Assembly (NCBI RefSeq): GCF_001039355.2
Contig: NW_019774092.1
Location: 202,467 to 266,466 of the forward strand
Length of the DNA stretch: 64,000 nucleotides
Origin: Lingula anatina
Lineage: Eukaryota > Brachiopoda > Lingulata > Lingulida > Lingulidae
Direction: 5' to 3'
Shown: positions 26,101-39,500 of the stretch, piece by piece
Layout of the letters: each line of letters starts with the position of its first letter
Numbering within the stretch: the stretch's first letter is position 1
The notes under the pieces: generated by a model
Told to the model about the DNA's origin: nothing
The model's database searches: none
Seen by the model: only the letters and a program-made list of their open reading frames with translations
Program-made: the position numbers and the translations under genes

Positions 26101-28301
26101 TCGATCTAGATGAATCAATCTAAATCTATGGGAATGCAGTCTTGGTTACATATTTTATATCTTGATATGTCAATATACTGGTATCAAATAATTGATAGAA
26201 TATATATATTGGCAACTGATTTTGTCTAATACTAGAGCTAAGACCAGCTTTCCATTTTCAGAAACACATAACAACGAAGGCCTTGCTAACTTGGTTTGGC
26301 TTCCTATGCCATATTTGACTTTTCCTTTGTAACAGTGAGATATTGCATGCTATAACACAAACAGCACATCTTTGAAACGCCCACAATTGACCTTCTTCAG
26401 TACTTGGTTTTTAGCAAAATGTCAAAAGCAATCTCAGCAGTTCGATTTAGTAGAAGCAAAATTACATGTCTTTTCACTGACATGTCACTGCATGCAAGTT
26501 TCATGAAGAAATATCTCAAGGCACCCAGTTACCAATGGCAACCCAAATGCTCATTATGCATTTGACTCATTACTTATGCAGTTCATGCAGTAGATCCTGT
26601 CATACCAACAGAATGTCAACTTAGCAGCAGCTGGTGACCTCTGACCTCTGGTTGATTAACCAGACCAATGACACGTCAAGTGAATAAATAAAGTTGCCTT
26701 TTAGGGCACTACATGCGCCTACAGTAGAGGGGCCATTTATCATGGTCTTTAAGTAATTAGACATTGAGTGTTCTGGGCCCATATAGTTGGGTTGCTGTGG
26801 TCCTATATCAGTCTGTTTAGCAGGAGCATGAAGATAGGAAAAAGCATATATATTTTTTAGATTGTTAGAGCTTGGTATTATACCTGGATTTAAAGGGTAG
26901 GATGCTGTACGTGTACTGAGAAATAAGACCCAGTGCTATGCTACTTTAGTAGGGAATACAAGGGTAGAGCTGTTATATTCCACAGGATTATGATGTCAAT
27001 ATTTGTAAAACAAGATGCTACACTTTTGATTTGTGAGGCAGAAACAACTGTACTTCTGTCACCATGTTGTAAAGAGTGGAATTATTGATAGTGTCATGAC
27101 TACTGCTGCTTAGGACTGAGTCAGGGTTTTAAAAAATTGAGGTGTATGAAAAAATACTTTTGTCTAGTATTCCAACCTTAAACAAGGTCTAAGAAGAGCC
27201 CTGGGCATGCATCATTTTTGCGACGCTGACTTGCTTGAACTTTTACTTGTACTTATAAAAGAAGACAACTTATTTGTCATGTAGCACACGACTGGCAAAG
27301 ACAAGGAGGCTGTTGTGAATGCGTGACAGAAACAGGCGCTTTCCATAGGACACCTGCAAATATCATGGATATATGTCAATTTATATATAATATACCACAG
27401 GTGGTGGATAAGACATAGAGAGATATAGAAATATGTGACTTAGGTCTGTTTTTCACTACCATGGACCTAGATTTTTATGTAGCAGTACTCCTAGTGTTTG
27501 ATCATGTGTGTAACACTATGACCAAGGTGGTGTATTTTGTGTGTGATGTCTAAAATCATGTCAGCTTCCTAGTGAATATGGATTACTTGAATTCACATGT
27601 GTATGAGATGAATACTATGTGCTGCCAGTCAGAAAAACTGCTAGCAGGGACTGTTAGAAAGTGTCAGACTGCCTCAGAGTTGTAACATTTGTCACAGCAT
27701 TGGTAAGATTTCTTTATGTGGGACGTTCATTGAACATTACATCCAGAAACATTTACAGTGTTAGGAACAATATTACTAGTAAATGCTCACGAAGGATGAA
27801 AAAATACAAAATCATGTGGACAGACTGTTTGTTAATTTGTACTGGGAACATTACAACTAATTTTTTCCTTGGAAAGGAATGGAAATTTTTTTGTCATGTG
27901 TCAGATGTAGATTTTGCCATTGACAATCATTAGATTGAAAGACCTACAGAACTAGAGAGCTTTAGCACAGGAAATGTTTTGGGTGGACTGGCATTGGGGA
28001 GCCAGTAAACTGTCCGAAGAATTGCATAAAAGGAAGGACTCCACCTTGTTTGTGTTTTTTGAACTTTTACCACAACAAGATTTATTGAAATACAGTTGTT
28101 AATTGTGCAAGTCTTGAGATCATAGTGCAGTTTTGATACTGTTTAGAGAGTGAGACAATGGGAGAATTGGTGGTTCGTGATCTGCGTTGTAGTCACTTAG
28201 GTAAGTCTAGTCCAAAAAAATCTTCAGGTTTCAATTTTTCAGACATGGATGTTGATGGGTAAAGAATTGAAATACTTCACCAGCCAGCACTCCCCCCCCC
28301 T

Positions 28302-28339
<38 letters not shown>

Positions 28340-30542
28340 GCACGCGCGCGTGCACACACACACACACACACACACAATTAAATATTATGAAGAGAATTTA
28401 CTCATAGTTTAAGTTCTTCGTATCATTCAAGCGGACTCATGCCACCCAGAAATCTAAAATGCTGATATTAAGTATTTACAGAGCATCAAGTAGAAGGTAT
28501 TATGTCACAGTATGCAAACACAATAGCTGTCTTTGAGTGTGTGTGAATGTGACAGCTTTTGTTCCACTCCCTCTTGTAATGACACAATTACCTGAGATAA
28601 TTGTTAAATAGCTTTCTTTTTTTTTTTACCAGGACCAAAAATAAATAAATAAATAAAAAATAAAATAATAATAAAAAAAAATAAACAGAAAAAAAAATAC
28701 CTGGTGTTCTCACCGTTAAACTGTTGAAATTTAAAGTATGCTTTTAGTCTTATTATTAATTCTTAGACAACATTTTGTTTGCTTGGCCATAGCCAGGTTT
28801 ACATCCTTTTATTATAATTTTTAGCAAGGGAGTATAGTATCCTTACTTATGAAGAAAGGGACTAGTATATGTTTGAGTAGTAGATCTGAAAAGTTATCTG
28901 AAAAGAAAATGGCTGGATTCACTGCTGTGTGCTGCCCCTATAATACTTTGAAAATAACAAATGGATTAACATGTATGGGTACTAATAGACCAGTAATTAA
29001 GGGGCAATATCATAGGCATGCATGTTTAAACAAAATTGTTTTTACAGTTAAGTTGAAGAGGAGCAGGGCACTGTTACTAACATTACTTTATAAATGTGCA
29101 ACATAAAAACAATGATGCCCTCCCCCTCAAAAATATAAAAATAAAATAAGAGGGTTCATTTCAGCTGTAAATATTTGTATGTTTCAGAGGAGTTTGTGGC
29201 CCACGGAAGCAATGTGAATTGCCTGGCCCTGGGCCACAAGTCTGGCCGCGTGATGGTGACAGGAGGGGAAGACAAGAAAGTCAACATGTGGGCTGTAGGA
29301 AAACCAAACTGTATCATGGTAAGTGTGGACTAAGAGGATTTTGGAAAGAGAGAGAGAGAGAGGGGAGAGTGAAGGGAAGAGTGGAAGGGAGGGAGGGACA
29401 GAGAGAGAGAGAGAAAGAGAGAGAGAGAGGAGGGGTGAAGAGGGAGGATGCAAGTATTTTTGTTCTGCAGGCAGTATTATGAGGTATTTTGGACTTCTCT
29501 TAACATTATTTATAATTCTTAAAAAACAATTGAGATATTGTTCAACATTAAAATATTTATTTCTCTTCAGGTTGTAAAAAAATTAACTGTGATTCAGTCT
29601 GAATAAAATCCAAGTGACACGCCCCTGACCTTGTAACTATCCAAAATATTTGGTCGTCTCCCAGAAACGGCACTTCTTGCCAGTGGGGTTGACTTTAATT
29701 TTCATGATGTTGATGAATTGGAAGTTTTTCTTTTTAAAAGAAAATGCTCATTTTGGAAGTGTGCCATCTTTGTTATAGTGTTGTTGTTTTTGGATTTTTT
29801 CTCTGACCTCTTGTTAGCAGGTAAAATTTTACGATTGGTTTATCTGTTAGGGCTGGTATATGTCTGCAGTGCTTTTGGTACAGTTTATTGCCCTTAAGCC
29901 TTTCACTTCTGGTTTAGTGTATTATGCTCGGAGTAGCAGCTTTTGAGCAAGCACTTGAGATATTATCTCTTTAAAACTTATTAGTACGACAAACAAGTAG
30001 AGAGCTCTTTTACTTCTAGGTACAGACGTAGATTTAATCCTAAACTTTTGATATCTCAGTTTGGCTCTGTTTGCTCTTTTTTATCACCTACCTACATAAA
30101 CATTTCAGCTGATAAAAACAACTGTAAACAGTCTGCCAGCAACCTGTGGACATTATGTAATGTTATTACCTGCCTAAGACTAATTACCTGGGCCCTGTAA
30201 CTCGAAAGCATCGCGCACTGTGACCGAGCAGAAGCATCTCCATTCCATATCTCGCCCATACTCGCCCAGTATAATACATTGTAGCTTCTATGTGATATCG
30301 CAATTTGCAATACACGATGCTTTCGAGTTACAGGGCCCCTCATCAATTTGATATTTGATAATTGAGAAGCTGTAAGAAAAATGTTATGATTCTCATTCAG
30401 GCCTACCCTGGCATTAAAGATCTCATTTATGAATTTTCTTTTCTTGTTCTTTACTGCAGGCTTTGGACTAATGGTCCCCAGTGCTACATTACTTTAATTT
30501 AGACATCGCCTCCCTTGCCTCCTCCCCCCTCTCCCCCTCCCC

Positions 30543-30588
<46 letters not shown>

Positions 30589-33500
30589 AACATGTCATTT
30601 TGTATATATTCTCTCTATTTTACCAAATTTTCTCTATTCAGAGCCTTTCTGGACATACAAGTGCCATAGAAGCAGTCCGATTTGGCAACTCAGAAGAAAT
30701 GGTAGCCGCGGGGTCCATGTCAGGGGCTCTCAAAATATGGGACTTGGAGGCAGCAAAAAGTGAGTGTAGCAGTCAAACATTAGCTCTTTGATGTGACAGG
30801 GTTCGAGCATGATGAATCCTTGTGGTCAGAATTCTTTGAGTGTGTGCTATTGTTGGCTACAAGTTCAATTGACATTGTAAGTTTGACTTTTATATATAGG
30901 AACACTGTATTCTAATCTGTCAATATGATATATTGAATAGAGTGCATTTGGGAGGTTATTCTCTGCAAAACCACCTCAAGCTCAGCTGGAACTTGTATCT
31001 TAATAGTGCAGATTTAAATCACCAACTGATTTTGGAATTTTTAGGTCAGGCCCTTTTAGCATTTGTAATACAGACTGAAATTGTATACTTCTCTTTTGGG
31101 AATGTACCCCATATCACTATTCATAGCTTCCTCTTTGATTTTTGAAATCCGTGCATGTTGCAGTTTGTTTGTTATGGTGTTGCCAGTATTGTTGCTATGT
31201 TGTATATGAGTAAAAAAAAAAAAAAGATTGTATTTTGTACCCATTATAGCCGGTATTTCTTTCTTTCTTTTTTTAGCTCAAAAACTTGCTGTGTTTGCAA
31301 TTATTGTTTAATCCTGCCTTGACAGAGAGGAGAAGAATTTTGGGGAAAATGTGTTTCTTAGTGAATATTTTAGTAGAAAGTACTGAAATTTAGAACCCAC
31401 TCCATAGGGTGTTGTTCTTGTGTTTAACCCAATGAAAAAAGTCTGTCTTTTTCAGGAAGGCAGAAAATATATTTAAATTTAATTTTATCTTTGAACTTTT
31501 GGTGTTTCAAAGAAATTTGATTAAAAAGTCTATCAGCTTTTGATTAAGGGACATTTTTTTTTTTTTTTTTTTTTTGCAACATCTCAAGGGGGCAACAAGT
31601 GAAAAAAAAAGGGGGCACTTACTAAGTACTTGCCAGTAGAGGCAAGGGTGTTGTTCAAAATCACTCATTGACCATTAACGGTAACTGTAATTAACCCAGT
31701 GGCCTGGACAATAATAACTGGTGTCTGGTGTGGGACTTTGGCTGATTTGACATGCAGTTCAATAAAGACAGCCTTAATGAATCCTTAATACATCGGCAGC
31801 TTGGGTTTTGATCGAGTTACATCTGCAATGTTACTGACCAGTAGCTAAGGGCACGATTTGTGTGAGTGACCAAGGGCAGTTTGTGGTGTGATTAATGTGC
31901 GATAAGGGGCTGGGTTATTAAGTTGATGAAAGCGGAGATACAGGCACCTCAGGGCTGGGATAGGTGGTAATGTCACAATGGTCAATTGTCAAACCAGGCC
32001 TGATGATGGTGGTGTTGGTGATTTTAGACACCTTTGATTACCTGTAATAGCCACCTTGCCTTTTTATCTTCGTCTCACTGTATTTTAGAACATTTCTAAA
32101 TACTAGTGTGATTATTCTGAAATATAGTATGATTCATACAGTAGTGGTGCATTACAATAACATAACAAATACAATACAGCATAACATTACAGCATTAGAA
32201 TAGAACATTCTAGAAACAATAAACCATAAAACAGTATAACATAACACAGTAACAATATAACAAAAACAACAAATCATTACAATATAGATGTAATTTGACA
32301 AAAAGAATGCATTACAGTAACAATACAGTTACAACCGTCAACGTAATTGCTTTTTCTATTCCATTTCCAGTTGTGCGTACACTGACAGGGCACAAGGCCA
32401 ACTTACGCAGCCTGGACTTCCACCCATATGGAGACTTCGTGGCCTCGGGTTCTCTAGATACCAACATAAAGGTGGGGGGAGTTTCAGCTAATACTAAAGG
32501 AAATGATCTGTTCCTTGAGATTTGTTGGAAATAAACAATAATTTGAGTTAAGGGGGCATAAGTGATGTGGAGTCTACTGCATTTGTGTGTTGCAATGTCT
32601 GTGAGAGAGAGTATAATTTTTTCAGAAAAAAGTTAACTTGATTTAAACCATATGGAAAAAAATAAGCTTATCTTTCAGTGATAGAAATATCTTAAAAACA
32701 ATTATCTGCAATGATCCTTTTTTATGGTGACGACGGTGACAAAGAAAAACTTCAATCATTTAGATATTTTTATTACTTTTTAGTTGTGGGATATCAAAAG
32801 AAAGGGCTGCATATTTACTTACAAGGTATGTGTTCTACAGAGGGTGTTAGGGAATATATAGAAATTCACACAAGAAAAAGGTCTAGTCAATTTGACTGAT
32901 TCGTTTCAGTTTTGATATTATTTATTCTAAGAATTTTTTAATGGAAAAAGTAGTTGTCAGAGGTATGATCTTGAAAAGTAACTTTTTGTTTAAAAAAATT
33001 ACAAAATGGCTGTTCAAAGATAGAATCTTTATATCACAGTTTTAACTCAAATTACAAAATGCCTTTTAGCTTTTGATTAGCTTAAAAGAAAATATAGGAA
33101 GTGATATGTAATTTATTATGTATTTTTTACTCAAGGGTCATACTAACTGCGTTAACTGTTTGAGGTTTAGTCCAGATGGGAGATGGATAGCCTCTGCCGG
33201 GGAGGATGGAAGTGTGAAGGTAATGCTTCATATAGGGGAATGACTCCTTTTGGTCCTTAGGTGTACATAAGAATTCTTTAAATAGAGGTCAAGTATCAAA
33301 TTAATTTTGAGACCACTGAAGAAGATGAGTGTTTTTAAATCTTATTCTTTAGTTGTGTGTGTGAATGTGTATGTGGGTGGGGGGGGGGGGGGTGCTTTTA
33401 AATTCATGTAAATAAACTAATTCATTTTTTTGAATGCCTGATATTGAGATATGATGAATACACACGCAAATGCACAAGCACACACATGCATGCACACACA

Positions 33501-36500
33501 CACACACATGCACAGTTTTGTCTTTTGTGTATTTCAGTTACATATTTTATCCTGTAGCTACATTTGTCTTTCATGTTTCAGCTGTGGGATCTGACTGCTG
33601 GTAAATTACTCACAGAGTTAAATGACCACACAGGGCCAGTCAACAGCTTAGAATTCCATCCAAACGAATTCCTTCTTGCATCTGGGAGTTCAGACAGGTA
33701 GGAAATCAAAGCGTTATTTATTTATTTATTTATTTAGAATGGATATGTGATAAGTTTTTTAGGAACTTCATCAATTGTTGAATGAATTTTTAAGGAATTT
33801 TATGCAGTCATTGATTTATTTTATTACTATTTTTTTTTCAAGAACTGCCAAATACTGGGATCTTGAGACATTCCAATGTGTGAGCACCACTGATGGAGAG
33901 TGTGGAGGCATCAGGTGAGATAACTTGAGGTTTGACCTGCCCAAAAATACTGAATTGAAAAAGAGAATATTGTTAAAAAGTTCAAAATATTGAAGTAATG
34001 TCGAGCTACAGGGTTTGAATTTTATGGTCAATATGATTATCATTTAAATACTTTGATTTGATATATATTCATAAATATATGTATTTTTATCATTGAAAAA
34101 CATGTTCCCAGTCTAGACATAATGATATTGCTTTGTCCCGTCATACATGTGGAATAATCCCAAGGCCTATTAAGGCATTTTGTTTAATTTCAGAACTTTA
34201 AACTGAGTATTTAGAGGTCAGTGTTCTGAATCTTAATATTTAGAATTCTAAATACTTTGAGTAGGAATCAGTCCACTGCCTGTTTATCAATCAAGAAAGG
34301 CTCTAATAACCATGATGTCTGTCCTCTCTAGGTCCATAAGTTTCCACCCTGATGGACTCTGCCTATATGCTGCGACTCAGGATGTACTGAAGGTTTACGG
34401 CTGGGAGCCTGCGCGCTGTTATGACACCGTGGCCACTGGCTGGGGGAAGGTTGTCGACATAGCCACTGCACAGAGTCAGCTGGTAAGGCCACCAACTAAT
34501 CACCAGCCACTTTCAACTAATGCGATATCTTTCTGTGTGAATAACTTGAATGGAAAAACCAGCCATTTGAAGTATTGCTGAAAATAAAGTGTGTTATTTG
34601 CTGTATGATTGTAAGTTATACCAAGAAATATAAATATTCATAGATTGCCATTGTACAATTTGTTTTTCAGTCTTTGGTTATAATCAGTCTAGTGGTTAAA
34701 CATGATGGTGTTTGAAATTGTACAGTGCCCTGTGATTAACTTAAATCATTTGATGATTTCAGATTGGAGCATTATATTCACAGACCAATGTGTCCACGTA
34801 TGTAGTAGATCTACAGGTAGGTATACATAGGCACTTAGATAGATAGATAGATTCTTTATTTAACCGTCTCCGAGCAGAATACAATATTAAACAAAACAAA
34901 ACAAAAAGTAAATTACATTACAGTTAATCCTCCGGCCTTTCCGTCTCCGACAACATCAAACATCTATGGGCATAATTAGCCATTGTATTAATGTCACCCG
35001 TATTGTTAAAGAAAGACGTAATGTCTGAAAAGTCTAGCCTATTGTAGTCTTCTCTTAACTGTTTCGTTTTTTGACAGAAACAAATTACATGCTCCTCCGT
35101 CTGAACATCAGTTCCACATGTACACAGTCTCATATTTCTGGGGCGGTGTGACCATCTCCCCGTTTCAATAGCTAAACTATGAGCACTTAGCCGTAACCGG
35201 GAACAGGCTATCCTGTCCCGTTCCCTGAGACTGTATGATGAATACATGTCGTGTATGGACAAGTTAGGATTCATCTTACAGTATGTAGCATATTTAGTTC
35301 TGGTTGAATTTCTAATTCGTTTTGTCGTTACAAAGCCGCCACACATGCATCAAAGGATCATCCTCCATGCCAGATCGTGTCTGAAGAATCTTAGTCATAT
35401 AGGATCTTTGCGCAGCGCGTACCCTGGCGCTCAGTTCGGGTATTCCTAATTCGGCTAGTATTAAGTCATTAGGAGTGCTCTGCCTGACATTTAATAAAGT
35501 TTTAATAATTGCATGATAGGACGACTGTGCTGTTTTATAACTTGAACATAACCAGGATTCACAGCCATACAGCACCGAAGACATCAATGCTGCTTCCATA
35601 ACCTTTTTTTTTATAGGAAATGGGAAGTCAGCGTTTTTAGAAATAAAAGACGCAAACTTTATAAGTTGAGATTGTTTTGTGGAAATTTGTTGACCAACAT
35701 CAAGAACTTGTACTGTAGAAATCTTTTAGAAATTTGGAGTCTTCTTGTGCAATTTTTCCTAAAATGATAGCATAGAGCTGTTTGTGTCATTGTTGCACTA
35801 AATCCATGTAAAAAAATCTGTGGAATTTTGCCAGATGAAATAATTTTCCCTTATAATTGGAATAATCCTTGATAGACATCTTCAAGCTTTTGTATTTTGA
35901 TATAAAAAGTTGAAGCGAATCATTTGATACAGAGATAAACTCATGTTCTCACTTCCTTTCTAGAAAGTTCAGCCAATGGGTGGTGTTCCTGCTGAACCAT
36001 CACCAGAGCCCCCTACAGTCCAGGCAGCTCCTGCGGCGCCCCCAGCACAAAGGCTGTCTGCAAGGTGAGGTGTCATGCTCTGCAACATTATAGAGTATTC
36101 CTGGTTTGTTTTCATTATAATTACTAGTTTTGAGTTGCATTTCAACTTACAATTAAATGAACCAGATGTTTCAGGTAGTTTGTGCAACAATGTGCATCGG
36201 TTCAAAAAATGGAAAAGGATAAATATTTGAATTTTGATATTTTGAAAACTATCAACTGGTATGATACCAAAATTCACACAGTAATAAAATGTGACATCAT
36301 CTTTTACTTAAAAGTTTTGACTTGTGGCTATTTAAAAATCCAAAAATCCAGTAAATTAATAAACTTGCCCAATGCTTGTTTGCATGCACTCTGTTTATTT
36401 GTTATATTTTGTGATATCCATACTGCTCATGACATACTTTTTGATGAGAGCCTTATGTTGATATTTCAGTGGAAGGAAGAGTTTCCAGACAGATCGTCCA

Positions 36501-39500
36501 CAGACACAGTCCACCAAGCAACAGAAGTAAGTGCCCTCATTTGCCTGTCATTAACAATCTCTTATCCAATTTTGACAGTGTTTCAGAACCTGTGTCAGCC
36601 TTTGATGTAATAAAATTGTATTTGTAAAACTGGTGTGTAAGTGCCAGAATGACCTAGTTGTAGATTACTACCCCAAGTGAGAACAGTTAACAGGTCTACC
36701 AATATCCAATGATCTATAGGCATTCAGCCTAATAATGCTCTTGTGACAAGAAGTTTCGTAAATGATTTGTTTCAAAGTAAGTGATCATTATAATTAGAAA
36801 ATGAGTAAATAAAATTGAATCATTTCTGCTTATATTTGGTGAATGATTGCTCCATCTCAAGTCACCTTGGTTCTACTGAATGTGAGATTTAAAATGTATA
36901 ATTATACTTAGCCCATACAAGGAGGAGCCACAAGAGCCAGCTGGCCAGGGGGATGACCCCGAGGATGATGCCCAGTCTGTAGCTGATATCAAAGACCCTA
37001 ATGACTACAGGGAAATATTTCAACCCAGGCATGGTTTGTGTAAGTAGATGATATCAAGTTTTGGGATGAAATATGTTCTGAAGTTGTCCAAGTAGACTAT
37101 TTAGGCAACAGTGATTTTAATACAGGGTATGCCAGCTCTTCGCATGTCACGCCAAATATTAATATATTTATTATTATGAATAATTTCAAGGCCAAAAAGC
37201 TTGCAAAGTGCTCTCAGCCACATTTGATTTTCATTCTAACCAACACAATATTTATTCAAAAAATTAAAGGAAAAAAAAGAAAGAACAGCTAATTGGATGA
37301 AAAAAAAAATACATAATTGTTGCATATAAGTTAGCCTGTGCTGCTCTTTATCAACTCCCTCAATTTGCTGGGAGTTATAAAATCAGTAAGCATTGCATGA
37401 CTGAGTTTACTGGGGCCATTTTCAAAGGTCCTGTTTGACTGCAAATATTTTAAAGGGATTGGAAAGTTTGCCATGATTTTATGTTGTTGGTCTTCTATTT
37501 GTTTGAAGATATTGATAAACTCATTATAAATTTTCAATAAAAGGGTGTATCTTGCATATGTTTTACTTTAAGCTGTATTATGTTTACTCGTATATTTATT
37601 TTTGCATGTATCCCATTTATTTATGCAACAGGAAAAATAGGCCAGTGAGAGTTTTGTCCAGAAATGCAATGATTATCTGTTTTGTTTCCCCTCTTCTATC
37701 AAAAACTATCAATTGAAGATGATAGAATAAACCGTGGGTAGTGTATGTATGAAAAAAAAAAAACATTGATTTGGCTAAAAGAAAATTTTAATAATGCAGG
37801 GCTTGACACTATCTTTTTTCAATACTGGCCCGAGATATCGGTGAATATTGCAAGGATGATTTGACACATGACATTTTACTTGCTCTTTGGGCCAGTGACC
37901 CCATCGATTCAATGGCCCTAGGTTGGTTTTCAGTGGCCCAGGGCCAGTGGGCCACCCTGAATGTCAAGCCCTGTAATGGTCCTGTAAATGTATTAAAACT
38001 TTATCTTAAAATGTTTTATTTTCACTGTTGCATGTGTATAGAGTTTCTGTGGGAAGAAGTGTGTTAATGTTATTGTATTGAACTCCTCATTTTAGCACAT
38101 TCTCCCACAACAACTGCGCAGCCTTTCCCAGCACCCCCTGATGATGGTAAGATAAAAAAAGATAAAAAAGATTCAGGGCTAGAAATTAATTGAAAGCTTT
38201 GCCATGAAAAATTATGCACTGGCCAGGGGCTTTGTTGGCTTACAGCTCCTTTTTATCTGGAACTTTTATAGTAAATACCTGTGTAAACGGCATGGGAAAT
38301 TAGGTTAACTAAATGAAGCAGTTTTTTTTTTCAGTGAGAAATTGGCAAATAGGGTCCCTGGTAATTTATCCTTTGAAATGTTATTAATAGTAAAAAATGC
38401 TGATTATAATTTGGTACATGTTATGTTGTAAAATTTTTTTCAATTTCTAGCCTTGAATGAACTAGTTTGTATACATGGTGTACATAGAAAAAGAAAATGT
38501 TTGAGTTAGCTTCTTTGGCATTTTGTTATCATAGTGACAAACATTTGTGTGCAGTTATTGTAGTTATCTTATTTATTTTTGAGGAAATCCCAAAGAAGAA
38601 CTTATTGTATTGATATGCATTATTAAAATGCAATGTTGGCTTTGTAATTTTTGTAATATATTTAGGACTGCATGTTCATTGCAATTTAAACAAAATTTTG
38701 CATATTTTGTGCTGTGCTGTGCTTTTGGGTTCTTTCCTGTTTTACTGAGTTTGGTCTGTGCTTGTGTTATGATTTCGGGGCTGTTAAATGAAAGTGTGTG
38801 TGTGTGTGTTGACATTTGGTCACATGATGCTTATGTGCCTAACATACTAAATAATGTGATTTTAAGATTGTTTGATGGCACAGTTTACAAGATTTCACAA
38901 CATACTGATATTTTAATGGTGTAATTCATGAGAAGATACTATCTCTCTCCCAGGGATACCAGAGAAGGACATTCCTCCACCACCAGTCATAGTGAAGCAC
39001 AACACGCGGCAGCAGCCAGTTCATGTTCCACCACAGAGGGCAGCACAGTCTTCACCGTCACAACAAACACAGTCTAGGCAGCAGCAGCAGCCAGCACAAC
39101 CGGCACAATTTGCTCCTCCACCAGTGTCTCAACAACCACATTCACAACCACCAGCTCCCCACTCAGCCACTTCTGTACCTGCTTCTACAGTGATACCTTC
39201 CCAGAGGGAGCAACCTGTGGGGCTTGCAGTGGAGGATTTTCTACCAGTAAGACTGTATTTTAGGATGGCTTACTAACTAAGTGTATTTGGAAGTTGGTCT
39301 GAAAGTGGATAACCTAAATATTTCATGCAGTATTATTGCTCTAAAAAGAGTTGAAGTTTTCTATCAAAAGTGAAGAAGAATTAAATATTTCGGCTAGTGG
39401 AAAAAAAAAAAAAAGTAAATGTCAATTTATTGCAATAAAAAAAAAAAAAGTAAATGTCAATTTATTGCAATATGGGCTTAATTTTACATTGGGTCAAATC

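Larger units (their letters stand above)
17256..28629. repeat. Large duplicated block, copy B (continuous with rest of KATNB1)
   Basis: Counterpart of 1-11823. This copy is contiguous on the left with the Kv gene and on the right with KATNB1 exon 2 onward, so it is the functional one. Compared with copy A it lacks the 1769-bp transposon. It gains two MITEs (21854-22070, 25920-26140) and an insert of about 1.07 kb that contains an N (23570-24637). Similarity ends in a T-run near 28620-28629. Confidence 0.9.
23172..29187 (+). other. KATNB1 intron 1 (copy B)
   Basis: 6.0-kb intron holding the copy-B-specific insert with an N, a polymorphic MITE and a CT/CA microsatellite, ending in an A/T-rich tract near 28625-28700 and unique sequence from 28630. 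No further coding exon seen. Confidence 0.8.

Noticed and set aside
28157-28260. Short plus ORF ([14 protein letters not shown]...) in KATNB1 intron 1 followed by a GTAAGT donor-like site
   Set aside because: Lies between exon 1 and exon 2, which already join in phase to give the conserved N-terminus; no upstream acceptor needed for it and no homology recognised.
29184-29577. R/E-rich and S/L-rich ORFs on both strands
   Set aside because: Created by the GA repeat after KATNB1 exon 2.
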